From assembly GCF_002162135.1 (NCBI RefSeq), contig NZ_CP021382.1:4338001-4402000 (forward strand): a stretch of DNA of 64,000 nt. The letters are read 5' to 3'. The position numbers and the translations under genes are program-made. Of this stretch, positions 1 through 8,839 are shown piece after piece. Positions within the stretch are counted from its first letter, which is position 1, and each line of letters opens with the position of its first letter. Below the pieces are notes generated by a model, which worked only from the letters and a program-made list of their open reading frames with translations, ran no database searches and was not told where the DNA came from. The stretch is from Cellvibrio sp. PSBB006. Its GTDB lineage: Bacteria > Pseudomonadota > Gammaproteobacteria > Pseudomonadales > Cellvibrionaceae.

Positions 1-720
1 ATACTCGTTCAGGAAATCTTCACGCACCACTACACCGTGCAGGTAAGGCACACCGGTTTCACTGCCGTCATAAATCTTGCGGCCGGTGCCGCGAAATTCC
101 ATTAATTCAGACCAGGGGCAAAAATCGGCGTGCGCATCAATTTTATTGGCAGCAATATTGGCTGCACCCACGGCAGGGCTTTGGTTTTTCAAACCAAAAT
201 CCTTGATTTCGATCTTGTTGTCTTGCATGGCTTTTAGCAGCATGCCCCAGGCGGCACTACCAACCGGCACAGATACGTCTTTGCCTTTGAGTTGGTCAAT
301 GCTGAAGATATCGGATTTGACGGGTACCACAATGGCGTTGCCGCTGCCTTTGAGGTTGTAACCTGTGCCGGCAATATATTTTGTGCGCAGGGATTCAGTG
401 GCTTGAAATTTTGCACCGTTGACGATGAGCGGGTAGTCGCCCATAACACCGAAGTTAAGTTTGTTGGCCATCATCTGGTTGGTGATGGGACCGCCTGAGG
501 AGTAATCGCTCCAGGTAACGTCGTACGTGGCATCGGCGTACTTGCCGGTTTTGGGCAAGTGTTTCTCCAGTAGTTTCAATTCCTTTACCACGATGCCTGC
601 GGTGTAAGTATCCGTACACATGCTTTGGTGGCCAATCGCAATATTGATCGTTTTGGCATTGGCGCCGGCTGCCAGGGTGATCCCCAGAATCATTGAAACC
701 AATCTTATCGATATCATCAT
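1..720 (-). CDS. ABC transporter substrate-binding protein, NMT1/TauA-like (C-terminus outside window)
   Basis: Periplasmic solute-binding protein of an ABC importer of the nitrate/sulfonate/urea-type (NMT1-like) group. The frame is open from a double ATG at 720 to base 1, so about 240 residues are visible and the C-terminus is missing. The N-terminus is a signal peptide (MMISIRLVSMILGITLAAG, cleavage probably after ANA), followed by IAIGHQSMCTDTYTAG, a GGPITNQMM segment and VPVGSAAWGMLLKA, as in this fold. The substrate cannot be told from sequence. A candidate sigma54 promoter upstream and a motif shared with the urea operon hint at a nitrogen compound. Permease and ATPase genes would be expected to the left, outside the window. 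Confidence 0.8.
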   Translation of the reverse strand, partial: MMISIRLVSMILGITLAAGANAKTINIAIGHQSMCTDTYTAGIVVKELKLLEKHLPKTGKYADATYDVTWSDYSSGGPITNQMMANKLNFGVMGDYPLIVNGAKFQATESLRTKYIAGTGYNLKGSGNAIVVPVKSDIFSIDQLKGKDVSVPVGSAAWGMLLKAMQDNKIEIKDFGLKNQSPAVGAANIAANKIDAHADFCPWSELMEFRGTGRKIYDGSETGVPYLHGVVVREDFLNEY

Positions 721-752
721 GCAATCCCCGAATTGTATTGTTAGCGTAAATT

Positions 753-764
753 TCAACTTGTATT
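753..764 (+). promoter_or_regulatory. TCAACTTGTATT motif, possible GntR half-operator
   Basis: The twelve bases TCAACTTGTATT occur here, just downstream of the predicted start site of the binding-protein gene, and again at 2473-2484 upstream of the porin. The core CTTGTAT also forms the left half of the palindrome at 44383-44396 in front of the urea operon. A shared regulator, possibly the GntR protein at 38063-38770, is an inference. Confidence 0.4.
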
Positions 765-792
765 GGCATGTTATAATCACTCCCAATAAAAA

Positions 793-809
793 CGCATAAG
801 TCATGCCAA
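793..809 (-). promoter_or_regulatory. Candidate sigma54 (-24/-12) promoter of the binding-protein gene
   Basis: Read on the minus strand the bases are TTGGCATGACTTATGCG, with GG and GC separated by exactly ten bases as sigma54 promoters require. It lies about 75 bp before the start codon at 720. The -24 element matches well; the -12 element is weaker (ATGC instead of TTGC). Its -24 half is also one arm of a perfect 10-bp inverted repeat, TATTGGCATG at 761-770 and CATGCCAATA at 802-811. Inferred from pattern only. Confidence 0.5.
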
Positions 810-1075
810 TAACGGGAAGAGTGGTTATTAGTTTTGTAACTCCCTATTTTCTAAAGTGTTTTTTCTACCCGCGCCTGATCCCAAAAAATTCCTCCATTCA
901 CGATAACGATCAATTCTGCACTCGGAATGAGCGCGTGCACGCAAGCGTTCATGGGGACGGGCAGGAATGGATAAATGACTGAAATTTTTTTAGTACAAGT
1001 CACGCATGGAGGCGGGAAGCGAATCGATGCGTTGCGCGGGAAAATGGCTCGGCGGAAAAGAAGGCGGACAGTAAA

Positions 1076-1120
1076 TAAGAAAAAAACGGGGGCTTTTACC
1101 AAGGCGTTCAGTGAGCCCCC
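1076..1120 (-). terminator. Rho-independent terminator of the porin gene
   Basis: On the minus strand, about 70 bp after the porin stop, GGGGGCT (1114-1120) can pair with AGCCCCC (1088-1094) and is followed by GTTTTTTTCTTATT. The rest of 721-1188 holds the promoter elements listed separately; I see no convincing gene in it. Confidence 0.75.
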
Positions 1121-1188
1121 AATGTGTTTGACTAGCTGGAGTAGTCATGAAGATTGTTACGGCAGTGATGCGGTGTGAAAACCCATCA

Positions 1189-2397
1189 TCAAAAAACAAA
1201 TTGCAGTTGCAAACGATGGTTGGTTTGCTCAACCGTTTCGGTATCCGATGTGACGACTTCAACGCGCCAGCGAAGCGACAAACCTTTCCAATATTCATCA
1301 AAGCTGTAAGTGATATCAACGTCGGTCGCATCGCGATCCGGCGCAAGATTAAAGTCGAACGTTGCATAGCTGAGCTTAAATGCGAGCGCGGGGGAAAAGT
1401 TGTAATTGAACGTAATCTTACTGGCATCCCCGGAATCAACATTCTCAAATGTTTCCAGCATGTTGTTGGTAAAAATAGGACTGGTGGAAAAACTGTAGGG
1501 CGCCAGAAATGCACCATTCCTGAAAGTGCCTTCCTCCTCGGCAACCGTGTTGTAACCCAGGGTGAGAGAAGCTTTACCCATTGATGCACCGGCTTGTACA
1601 CCGTAGAGCGTTGAATCAACGGTGCCGAGCAGTGAATCACCCGAGTCCTCCTGCTGCACAAATTGCGCGCCGAGGAATGGTTTAATTGTTTCAGTGCCGG
1701 AAAAGTTGTAATTGCCTTGCAGGTAGATGCTGTCAAATAAATTATCAAAGCGCGTTAGCCATAATTCCAGCTTGAGCGGATTAGCATTATAAATAGCGCC
1801 GAGATTGGTCGTGCCGCTGGTTTCCTGCGACGCAATACCATAGCGCAGCGTCGACCATTCCCCCACATCAACAAACTCTTCGCTGTTGCGATTTTTGATT
1901 TCATTGATGTGATCCAGCTGCAACGTCAGCTTGGGAATACTGGTATTCACCAGGCTGAAAGCTTCAAAGGTGAAAGGAATAATAAATGCATCGCCCGGAT
2001 TGGCGAGCGGTGCATTGATCTTCTGGCGGCCGAGCGTAACGGCTGTGTTAAAGCCGGACAGGTTGACATAAGCCTCACCGAGCACTTCAAGATCGCTGCC
2101 CAAACGCGTGTTTACTTTTGCCGGATCATCATCATTAGTGCCAAGATCCTGCGCGGTGTAATAACCAACGCCGAATTTTATTCCGCTGATGCTGCCTGTT
2201 TCGGCGCGTAGCGCACCTCCGAGCGAGAACGCCCCTTCATCTGTTCGGTAATCATACTCGCGCGTGTTGTAATAAGCCCGGATGTTGCCGTTGACCTTGC
2301 CGGTCTCAAAAATATCATTGAGCTCAGCCGCAAAAAGATGGCTACACCATAAACCGCCGCTTGCCATAATGACTGCCAAAAACCGTTTTGCTTTCAT
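1189..2397 (-). CDS. Outer-membrane porin, OprD-like
   Basis: A 402-residue outer-membrane beta-barrel. It has a signal peptide (MKAKRFLAVIMASGGLWCSHLFAAE) and ends in phenylalanine (LQLQFVF), the usual signal for outer-membrane insertion. The segment LGRQKINAPLANPGDAFIIP, near residues 115-140, resembles the conserved stretch of OprD-like porins, which let small amino acids or other nutrients diffuse in. It lies just upstream of the ABC binding protein on the same strand with a terminator between them, so it is probably its own unit. A CTTGTATTAACAAG palindrome lies about 80 bp before the start. The solute is unknown; family assignment rests on motif resemblance. Confidence 0.75.
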   Translation of the reverse strand: MKAKRFLAVIMASGGLWCSHLFAAELNDIFETGKVNGNIRAYYNTREYDYRTDEGAFSLGGALRAETGSISGIKFGVGYYTAQDLGTNDDDPAKVNTRLGSDLEVLGEAYVNLSGFNTAVTLGRQKINAPLANPGDAFIIPFTFEAFSLVNTSIPKLTLQLDHINEIKNRNSEEFVDVGEWSTLRYGIASQETSGTTNLGAIYNANPLKLELWLTRFDNLFDSIYLQGNYNFSGTETIKPFLGAQFVQQEDSGDSLLGTVDSTLYGVQAGASMGKASLTLGYNTVAEEEGTFRNGAFLAPYSFSTSPIFTNNMLETFENVDSGDASKITFNYNFSPALAFKLSYATFDFNLAPDRDATDVDITYSFDEYWKGLSLRWRVEVVTSDTETVEQTNHRLQLQFVF

Positions 2398-2476
2398 CTT
2401 ACGCCCTCTTGATTAAATGTAATTACCGCTGGCGGCGCCACGCGGAGTGTGGCGAATGACTAACCGTGAGCATCAA

Positions 2477-2490
2477 CTTGTATTAACAAG
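2477..2490. promoter_or_regulatory. CTTGTATTAACAAG palindrome, possible GntR operator
   Basis: Perfect inverted repeat CTTGT-N4-ACAAG upstream of the porin start at 2397. It shares the 12-mer TCAACTTGTATT with 753-764; a reversed copy of the core (AATACAAGT) lies at 2712-2720. Apart from these and the Fur box, I see nothing definable in 2491-2920. Confidence 0.45.
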
Positions 2491-2822
2491 GAATAACAAC
2501 TCACCTATGGTTACGCGATTTTTATGCCAAGGTTTTTTATGCGCGGTGGAATTGATCTAAGGTGTTGTATTTATTTCTGTTTGTTTTTATTTTTTTGATG
2601 AGGTGTGTGATCGCGAGCAACGGAGCTATTATTTTTTATGCCCCGTAAATGATCGAAGAAAAATAAACGCACACAATAGAAATCAATGAATAAATTTTTA
2701 GTAGAACGACTAATACAAGTCTTGGTGTGTTGACTGCTTGTGCCCAAAGCCTCGCCCGGTGGTCCGCTTTCGCTGTGCTAGCCTGCCTCCCCCGCCAGCT
2801 TTCCCCAATGGCCGCCTCGGGA

Positions 2823-2841
2823 TATTATGAGAATCATTTCT
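2823..2841. promoter_or_regulatory. Fur box before the iron-uptake operon
   Basis: TATTATGAGAATCATTTCT matches the 19-bp Fur consensus at 13 positions, including the central GA.AATCATT. It sits about 80 bp upstream of the DUF3649 gene, consistent with iron repression of the operon. Confidence 0.65.
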
Positions 2842-2920
2842 TGTTGCGAATATGTATCATTTGTGGAAACATGCGCAATATTCATCACCGTTAATTCTGG
2901 CCATGGCTCCGGGATCACTC

Positions 2921-3208
2921 ATGACTCAATATCTCCCCATCATTAATCGTGTTGTCGCTGCGCTGTTGGGCGGTTACAGCTTTACCTGGGGCTTTTGCGC
3001 GCTTGGCGTCGCGGGCCTCGCGGCACTGGGTGTGAGCTTTCATGAAGCCGAAACCGGGGTGATGTTGCTGGCCTTTTTGCTGTTCCTGGGGTTGTTTCTG
3101 TGGGCCTTCGCGGCGAACAGCATGGTGAAGGTGTGGGTGGTTTTCGCCGGGGGTGCTGCTGCGATGACAGGCGCAGCACTGGCGATTCAGCAACTGTTGG
3201 TGGGCTAG
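2921..3208 (+). CDS. DUF3649-type small inner-membrane protein of an iron-uptake operon
   Basis: Small hydrophobic protein of 95 residues with three predicted membrane segments (RVVAALLGGYSFTWGF, GVMLLAFLLFLGLFLWAF, VWVVFAGGAAAMTGA). It resembles the DUF3649 family, which is found next to PepSY and DUF3325 membrane proteins and siderophore receptors; the gene order here is exactly that set. Starts at 2852 and 2903 are also in frame. I chose 2921 because family members begin just before the first helix, but no start has a strong ribosome site. It is followed after 11 bp by the PepSY gene, so they are almost surely cotranscribed. Confidence 0.7.
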   Translation: MTQYLPIINRVVAALLGGYSFTWGFCALGVAGLAALGVSFHEAETGVMLLAFLLFLGLFLWAFAANSMVKVWVVFAGGAAAMTGAALAIQQLLVG

Positions 3209-3219
3209 GTAGATTCGCT

Positions 3220-4941
3220 ATGTATAACAATTTTCGCCTTTCAATGACGTGGGTACACACCTGGTTTGGTCTGGTGTTGGGTTACGTCCTGATGATTTGC
3301 TTCTTCTTTGGCGCGCTGTCGGTGTTTGACCGGGAGATTGATCGTTGGGCTATTCCCAAGACTCGCTTCGAGCCGCAGCCTATGCCGTCTTTCGATAATT
3401 TGCTGAAGCCGGTATTCGAGAAGCTGGAGCCCCATCCGGTTGATATGGCGGCGACTGCCCAGCGAGTGATTGGTGACTTGCCTGATCCCAAAACCATGCC
3501 CATGGCCTCCCTTTATGCCTACACCACTCACCGTGACCCGGTGCTGGCTATCGGCGCTGAGTTCAGTATCCCCAATAAACCCAAAGATCTCTCCGATGAT
3601 CACCAGCATGTGCATGGCTGGGCGACTATCGATCCGCGCACTGGTGAAGCCATCCCGGACGACGCACTCAAGATCGGCAGCCGCTGGTTTTATCCCATGC
3701 ATTACAGCCTGAACTGGCATTGGAAAAACCTGGGTTACTGGTTTGTGGGTCTGGCGGCGCTGGTCATGCTCGCGGCCCTGGTGACCGGCATCATCATGCA
3801 CCGCAAGATCTTTAAAGAGTTCTTCACCTTCCGCCCGAAAAAGCGCACCCAGCGGAGCGCGTTGGATTTGCACAACATGACCGGCGTTGTTGCGCTGCCA
3901 TTTCACTTTTTCTTCGCGCTTACCGGTTTGATTATCTTTGCAGGTATTTACCTGCCGGTCGGCCACACCATGCTTAAACCTTTGCACGATCAGCATGAGG
4001 TGCTGGAGTCAGAGCGTACCGGTTTGCCGCATGAGCCAGCCGGCGTTGTCGCGCCTTTAGCCTCGGTGGATGCCATGGTGGCAGAGGCCAAGCGCCGTTG
4101 GGCGGCGCGCGATATGGCGGGGGAGGTGGGTTATCTGTATATGGATCACCTCGGCGATGAGAACGGCTACGTGAGTATTTACCGCGCCGGTAGCGATCGC
4201 GTGGCCTTGGTGGGCGAGGCTATTCACTTTAAAGCCAGCACCGGTGAGGTCTTGCGAGAAGATCCGCCGCGCACCGTCGTTTCTGAGATCAACGAATTTC
4301 TGACCGGGCTACACCTGCAGCACTTCGAGCACTGGTTCCTGCGCTGGTTGTACGTGATCGGCGGCTTGCTGGGCTGTGCGTGTATCGCCACCGGCTTCAT
4401 CTTTTTTGTCGAAAAACGCAAGCAGCAACACGCTAAAACCAACAGCCAGGGTGTTCGTATTGTGGATGCACTGGCCGTGACAGCGGTGACAGGGATGGTG
4501 ATTGCCGCCATCGCCATGTTGGTCGCCAATCGTTTATTGCCTGCTGATCTGCCCGGCAAAGGTGGCTTTGAGCAAAATGTATTCTGGAGCAGTTGGGTGC
4601 TGGCACTTGTGCATGCTGCCTGGCGTAGCGCGCCGGTCGCCCGGGCGGCATTTAATCCGGCGTGGCGGGAGCAGTGCTGGGTTATCGCCCTATTGGCCAT
4701 TGCCGCCGTGGCGCTGAATTGGATGAGTACCGGCGATCACCTGATCAAGACGTTGTTTACCGATACCTATCTTGCTGTGGCGGGCGTAGACCTGAGCCTA
4801 TTGGCGGCGGCGTTCCTGTCGATAGTTGCCGCCCGCAAACTCGGACAGCGCGCGCGCCTTACGGAAAATATGCCGGAGAAGCCTGCGCGAGCACCGGTAG
4901 CGGGAGCCATTGATATGGCGGCGGAGGTGAAAGGTGGTTGA
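3220..4941 (+). CDS. PepSY-domain inner-membrane protein, probable ferrisiderophore reductase component
   Basis: 573-residue PepSY-associated transmembrane protein. Members of this group (PiuB-like, FpvG-like) sit in the inner membrane and help reduce or release iron from imported siderophores. Visible are an N-terminal helix with the motif WVHTWFGLVLGY, a periplasmic domain, further helices (YWFVGLAALVMLAALVTGI; MTGVVALPFHFFFALTGLIIF), a second periplasmic part with PepSY-like sequence (VSIYRAGSDRVALVGEAIHF) and C-terminal helices. Conserved histidines near helices (HTW, HWKN, LHNMTG, HLQHFEHW) could bind heme or metal. The frame is open further upstream, but that stretch overlaps DUF3649 and is not protein-like, so the ATG at 3220 with AGGT before it is preferred. 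Confidence 0.85.
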   Translation: MYNNFRLSMTWVHTWFGLVLGYVLMICFFFGALSVFDREIDRWAIPKTRFEPQPMPSFDNLLKPVFEKLEPHPVDMAATAQRVIGDLPDPKTMPMASLYAYTTHRDPVLAIGAEFSIPNKPKDLSDDHQHVHGWATIDPRTGEAIPDDALKIGSRWFYPMHYSLNWHWKNLGYWFVGLAALVMLAALVTGIIMHRKIFKEFFTFRPKKRTQRSALDLHNMTGVVALPFHFFFALTGLIIFAGIYLPVGHTMLKPLHDQHEVLESERTGLPHEPAGVVAPLASVDAMVAEAKRRWAARDMAGEVGYLYMDHLGDENGYVSIYRAGSDRVALVGEAIHFKASTGEVLREDPPRTVVSEINEFLTGLHLQHFEHWFLRWLYVIGGLLGCACIATGFIFFVEKRKQQHAKTNSQGVRIVDALAVTAVTGMVIAAIAMLVANRLLPADLPGKGGFEQNVFWSSWVLALVHAAWRSAPVARAAFNPAWREQCWVIALLAIAAVALNWMSTGDHLIKTLFTDTYLAVAGVDLSLLAAAFLSIVAARKLGQRARLTENMPEKPARAPVAGAIDMAAEVKGG

Positions 4942-5248
4942 TAGTTGGGTTTTCCTCTGTTTAGCCGCGATCTCCACTCTTGCGGGCATGGCCTGGTTGG
5001 CCCTGGCGATGGAGCCTCACTGGAAGGCGGTCCATCAGGCTTCCTCTGCCGCACGGCCTGTCAGCTTGTTACGCCGCCTCGGCTGCACCGGCCTGTTCGT
5101 GTCAGCGGTGTTTTGTTTTATGGCAGATCGCCCCTCCATGGCAGCCTTGGTGTGGATAATGCTGTTGGCTGCTTCGGCGCCATCAATCAGCATGATGCTT
5201 ACCTGGCGGCCGGGTTTATTGCGCGTGTTTTGGCCCACAGGTTCTTAA
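4934..5248 (+). CDS. DUF3325-type small inner-membrane protein
   Basis: 104 residues with about three hydrophobic helices, typical of the DUF3325 family that accompanies PepSY and DUF3649 proteins in siderophore loci. The GTG start overlaps the end of the PepSY gene by 8 bp and follows GGAGGTGAAAG, a good ribosome site, so it is translationally coupled. Role in iron uptake is inferred from neighbours. Confidence 0.7.
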   Translation: MVDSWVFLCLAAISTLAGMAWLALAMEPHWKAVHQASSAARPVSLLRRLGCTGLFVSAVFCFMADRPSMAALVWIMLLAASAPSISMMLTWRPGLLRVFWPTGS

Positions 5249-5402
5249 GCCGGGCAGGCCTAAGGCTCTCCATATGGCGGGCCTTTATATCTTGTATCCG
5301 CTCCAACCATCGCTCTTTCGGCACTCCCTTTAAATTTTTCCAACCTCTGACGCCTATTTCCTTGACGACCAGATATCGCACAGGCACAATCCGCGCCATT
5401 AA

Positions 5403-5421
5403 GATAATAATTCTCATTTGT
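5403..5421. promoter_or_regulatory. Fur box before the TonB receptor
   Basis: GATAATAATTCTCATTTGT starts with the exact Fur half GATAAT and keeps the TCATT half. It lies about 35 bp before the receptor start codon, suggesting that the receptor has its own iron-repressed promoter in addition to read-through. Confidence 0.6.
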
Positions 5422-5455
5422 ATTTGAAAATAATTGTTAATAGGACAAAGCCGCT

Positions 5456-7666
5456 ATGATCCACACACATTCCGCAGGGCAGCAAACAGCTGCATCTGGT
5501 ACACCTTTTAAAAAGCATTATCTGGCTTTAGCGATTGCCGCAATGACCTTTGGCCTGGCTCCGGTAGTTGGCGCCGCCGAGGATGTAAAAGACTCGTCAA
5601 CATCCCGCAAAAACAAATCCCCGGAGCGCATTGAAGAGATGCGAGTCAACGGTGAAGCCACCAAAACTGTCGCCTCAATGCGTTTGCCGTTCACTGTGCG
5701 TGAGCTGCCCCAGTCGGTCAGTGAAATCAGCCGGGAGATGATAGAGCTGGCATCGATGACCGACATGGACGACATCATGATGAATGTCACAGGCATCAAC
5801 GTCAGCCTCTACGATTCACAACGCCCGCTGTATTTTTCGCGCGGTTTTCAGATCACCGACTTCCAGGTGGACGGCATCCCCACCTACAGCGGTTCCACCA
5901 ATCAGGAGTACGACACGGCGCTTTACGAGCGCGTCGAAGTTATTCGGGGGGCGAATGGTTTGCTCTCTGGTGTCGGCACACCTTCTGCGACAGTGAACCA
6001 GGTTCGCAAGCGCCCCGATAAAGAATTCGGTGCTTCTGTGTCCGGCAGCCTGGGTTCCTGGGATCGGCAGCGCGGGGTGGTGGATGTCTCCACGCCCTTA
6101 AGTGCAGAGGGCGGTTTACGCAGCCGTGTTGTGGTGGCCTATCAGGATGCCGACAGTTTCCGCGATCGCTATCGTGAGGATAAAACGGCGGTACTTGCCG
6201 TAGTGGAAGGCGATATCGGCGAGAACACAACCCTGGCGGTGGGTTACCAGAATCAGGACAACAATCCCGAAGGTACTATCTGGGGAACCATCCCGATCTT
6301 TGCCGCCGACGGTTCCGTGGCGCAGTTGCCGGTATCCACCAGTCTCGCGCCCAGCTGGACGCAATGGCAACGGGAATCGAGCACGTTATTCGCTGACCTT
6401 GAGCATCGTTTTAACGAAGACTGGAAACTGCGCGCGGCCGTGAGCCGCACGGAAGGCGAAGTATTCAGCCTGCGTGTTTACGCCACAGGTTTTCCGGACC
6501 TCAATACCGGCGAGGGCTTAACCTTGCTGGCCGGTGTGGGTGCCGGTGAAGACACTCGCGACAGCCTTGATGTGTACCTGACCGGCAATTACACCCTCTT
6601 TGGTCGCAACCACACCCTGGTGCTGGGCGCTAACAGTTATGAGATCGAGTCCGTCACGCCGGGGTACACCTCTGTCGCCTCCTGGAGTTATCAGGTGCCG
6701 GATGCCTGGAATTATGATGGCAGCGCGCCGATGCCAACTTATTCGCGCACCGGCTCTTTCCGCATCGCCAACACTGAGCAGTTCGGCGTTTACGTCGCGA
6801 ACCGTTTTAGCCTGACGGATTCATTCTCCGCGATCATTGGCGTCCGCGTAACTTCCTGGGAAACCGGCACCGATAATTTCGATACCGCGGGTTCATTCGT
6901 CAACACGACCGGCTCATTTGAAGTTGATAATGAATTAACGCCGTACGTCGGTCTGGTCTACGACATTAATCAGACCTACTCGCTCTACGCCAGCTACACC
7001 GACATCTTCAATCCACAAAATTACAAGGACAAAGACAACAATCTGCTAGAGCCAGTGTTGGGTAGCAACGCAGAAGTCGGTTTAAAAGCCGAGTATTTCG
7101 ATGGCAAATTGACGATGTCCACAGCGCTCTTTAAAACCAAACAGGACAACTACGCCGTGCGCGATATGACCCAGCCGGACAACTCGCTGCCCGACGGCAG
7201 CTCGGCTTACGTTGGGGTTGATGGCACCGAGAGCGAGGGCGTGGAATTCAGTGTGAGTGGTTATATCACCGATCAATGGAGCATCAACGCCGGCTACACC
7301 TACGTGGACACCAAACGCCACGGCAATGACCGCATCTGGACCAACCTGCCGGAACACAGTGTGCAACTGTCGACGCATTATGATTTCGCCGGCGTGCTCG
7401 AACCGCTGATCCTCGGTGGTGGATTTAATTGGGCTGGTGAAATTGTGGGTTATGGCGTAAGCCACCCGTTGGAGGAAGATGGCGTAACCTTCAAACAAGG
7501 CTCCTACACCCTCGCCAACCTTTATGCCACCTGGCGTTTCGATGACTCATGGTCCGCTTCGTTAAGCGCAACCAATTTGTTTGATAAAACCTATTGGGCC
7601 AATATCGATTACGCCAACTATGGTGAGCCGAGGAATGTGTCGTTTACGGTGAAGTGGAAGTATTGA
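5456..7666 (+). CDS. TonB-dependent siderophore receptor
   Basis: 736-residue outer-membrane receptor for ferric siderophores, energised by TonB-ExbBD. A signal region runs to about residue 40 (LALAIAAMTFGLAPVVGAAE), followed by a TonB-box-like stretch (IEEMRVNG). The plug domain spans about 65-180 with the typical YERVEVIRGANGLLSGVGTP, and a beta-barrel ends in FTVKWKY, the terminal aromatic of outer-membrane proteins. There is no STN signalling domain, so it is not a transducer for an ECF sigma. Upstream Fur box and DUF3649-PepSY-DUF3325 neighbours support ferric siderophore uptake. The particular siderophore is unknown; no siderophore synthesis genes are in view, so it may use a foreign siderophore. 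Confidence 0.9.
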   Translation: MIHTHSAGQQTAASGTPFKKHYLALAIAAMTFGLAPVVGAAEDVKDSSTSRKNKSPERIEEMRVNGEATKTVASMRLPFTVRELPQSVSEISREMIELASMTDMDDIMMNVTGINVSLYDSQRPLYFSRGFQITDFQVDGIPTYSGSTNQEYDTALYERVEVIRGANGLLSGVGTPSATVNQVRKRPDKEFGASVSGSLGSWDRQRGVVDVSTPLSAEGGLRSRVVVAYQDADSFRDRYREDKTAVLAVVEGDIGENTTLAVGYQNQDNNPEGTIWGTIPIFAADGSVAQLPVSTSLAPSWTQWQRESSTLFADLEHRFNEDWKLRAAVSRTEGEVFSLRVYATGFPDLNTGEGLTLLAGVGAGEDTRDSLDVYLTGNYTLFGRNHTLVLGANSYEIESVTPGYTSVASWSYQVPDAWNYDGSAPMPTYSRTGSFRIANTEQFGVYVANRFSLTDSFSAIIGVRVTSWETGTDNFDTAGSFVNTTGSFEVDNELTPYVGLVYDINQTYSLYASYTDIFNPQNYKDKDNNLLEPVLGSNAEVGLKAEYFDGKLTMSTALFKTKQDNYAVRDMTQPDNSLPDGSSAYVGVDGTESEGVEFSVSGYITDQWSINAGYTYVDTKRHGNDRIWTNLPEHSVQLSTHYDFAGVLEPLILGGGFNWAGEIVGYGVSHPLEEDGVTFKQGSYTLANLYATWRFDDSWSASLSATNLFDKTYWANIDYANYGEPRNVSFTVKWKY

Positions 7667-7955
7667 TGGAGGCTCGCGTGTTTTAGATAATTACGCGGAA
7701 AAGTATTTTTCGCCAAGGAAGGCCTGACTCATTCTTTACAGTTTTTTCTTTGGAATATTAATAAATGATTAATCACTTTCTTGTTATTAAAATAATCCAA
7801 ACATTAAAAAATAATAAAATTTGTTTAATAGATAAAATTTTTTAAAGCGCCTTCTCATTAAATTCCAGGGAAATGTAATTTGGCGGGAGATTCACTTTAT
7901 TTACGATAATAAAGATTCTACTATGCGGCCCAGTAGCCCATAGGAATTGAGCGCG

Positions 7956-8639
7956 ATGAAATTATTTCTAATAATCATCACCACTGCTTTAATCAGTTCG
8001 GTAGGAACGTATCATTTTTTTCAGCCGGCAGTTGATGCTTCAACGTCTGTTTCCTCATGCGAAACGCCAGATGCTAATTTGGTTGGAGTGAAAAGTGCAG
8101 ATGAACTTACGAAGCACATTCAAATCGCTGACGACCTCGAACAAACTCAACCCATCCCCAGAACAATAACCCACGATGTAACCATTTCGAAACAAAGCCC
8201 TGAAAGTAATCACTCCGAAGTATCAAAATCCGCCAAACCCGTTAAAGACACCGAAGATCAGATTGCTGCATTCAGAAGCCAGCTGGATAAGATCAAAGAT
8301 GCCAGTCCTCTGGAGTTTATTCAAAACCGATATGCATCTGAACCGCTGAACTATGAATGGGCAGTTAATAAAGAAAACGCGATACTTTCCTTATTTGACA
8401 CCAGTGAAAATTTGCACACATTCAAACCTTTGGATATAAGCTGCAAATCTAAAAATTGCCAAATTATCCTGGCAGCGGGCGACCAACAGCAAACTGATTT
8501 TATGTATGACGCAATGTTAAAGGCTGTAACTACCCATCAGGATTCCCCTAATCAAACAGTTTCCTATTTTTCTGACCCGGCTGCGGGCCAGATGATTATT
8601 TATGTATCTCAGGGTGGGGTTATGGATTTAGTGCAGTAA
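7956..8639 (+). CDS. Hypothetical exported or membrane-anchored protein
   Basis: 227-residue protein that I do not recognise. A hydrophobic N-terminus (MKLFLIIITTALISSVGTYHFF) is a signal anchor; the rest is hydrophilic, with a low-complexity middle and a C-terminal part holding two cysteines (ISCKSKNCQIIL) that could form a disulphide. The ATG at 7956 is preferred over the TTG at 7947. The following bases carry five 15-bp repeats in the same frame beyond the stop codon, so the protein may once have been longer. The preceding 290 bp are AT-rich with no gene. Confidence 0.6.
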   Translation: MKLFLIIITTALISSVGTYHFFQPAVDASTSVSSCETPDANLVGVKSADELTKHIQIADDLEQTQPIPRTITHDVTISKQSPESNHSEVSKSAKPVKDTEDQIAAFRSQLDKIKDASPLEFIQNRYASEPLNYEWAVNKENAILSLFDTSENLHTFKPLDISCKSKNCQIILAAGDQQQTDFMYDAMLKAVTTHQDSPNQTVSYFSDPAAGQMIIYVSQGGVMDLVQ

Positions 8640-8640
8640 C

Positions 8641-8715
8641 AAGAAAGGTAGCCACAAGAAAAATCTACGCAAGAAAAGAAACTACAGGAAAAGACACTAC
8701 AAAAAAAGTCATGTA
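8641..8715 (+). repeat. Five 15-bp degenerate tandem repeats directly after a stop codon
   Basis: Units start at 8641, 8656, 8671, 8686 and 8701; the third is AAGAAAAGAAACTAC and the fourth AGGAAAAGACACTAC. The period is five codons, and in the frame of the preceding gene the copies read as pentapeptides of QEKxx type (QEKST, QEKKL, QEKTL), interrupted by a TAG in the first unit. Confidence 0.8.
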
Positions 8716-8839
8716 AGCATCGACGCTATAAGTTTGTAAAAAGGAGCAGTACCGTGATAGATGAAGGCCGAATCTATCGCCTCATGGTTGGGGCAAGGTT
8801 GCAGGAAGCAAGGTCAATTCAATAGGCAAAGGAGCAAAC

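Noticed and set aside
990..1748. 252-codon open frame on the minus strand
   Set aside because: Overlaps the porin in another frame and runs through the terminator; no protein-like features.
3100..3219. Longer N-terminus for the PepSY protein
   Set aside because: This stretch overlaps DUF3649 and reads as Gly/Arg/Cys-rich nonsense; the ATG at 3220 starts the known family N-terminus.
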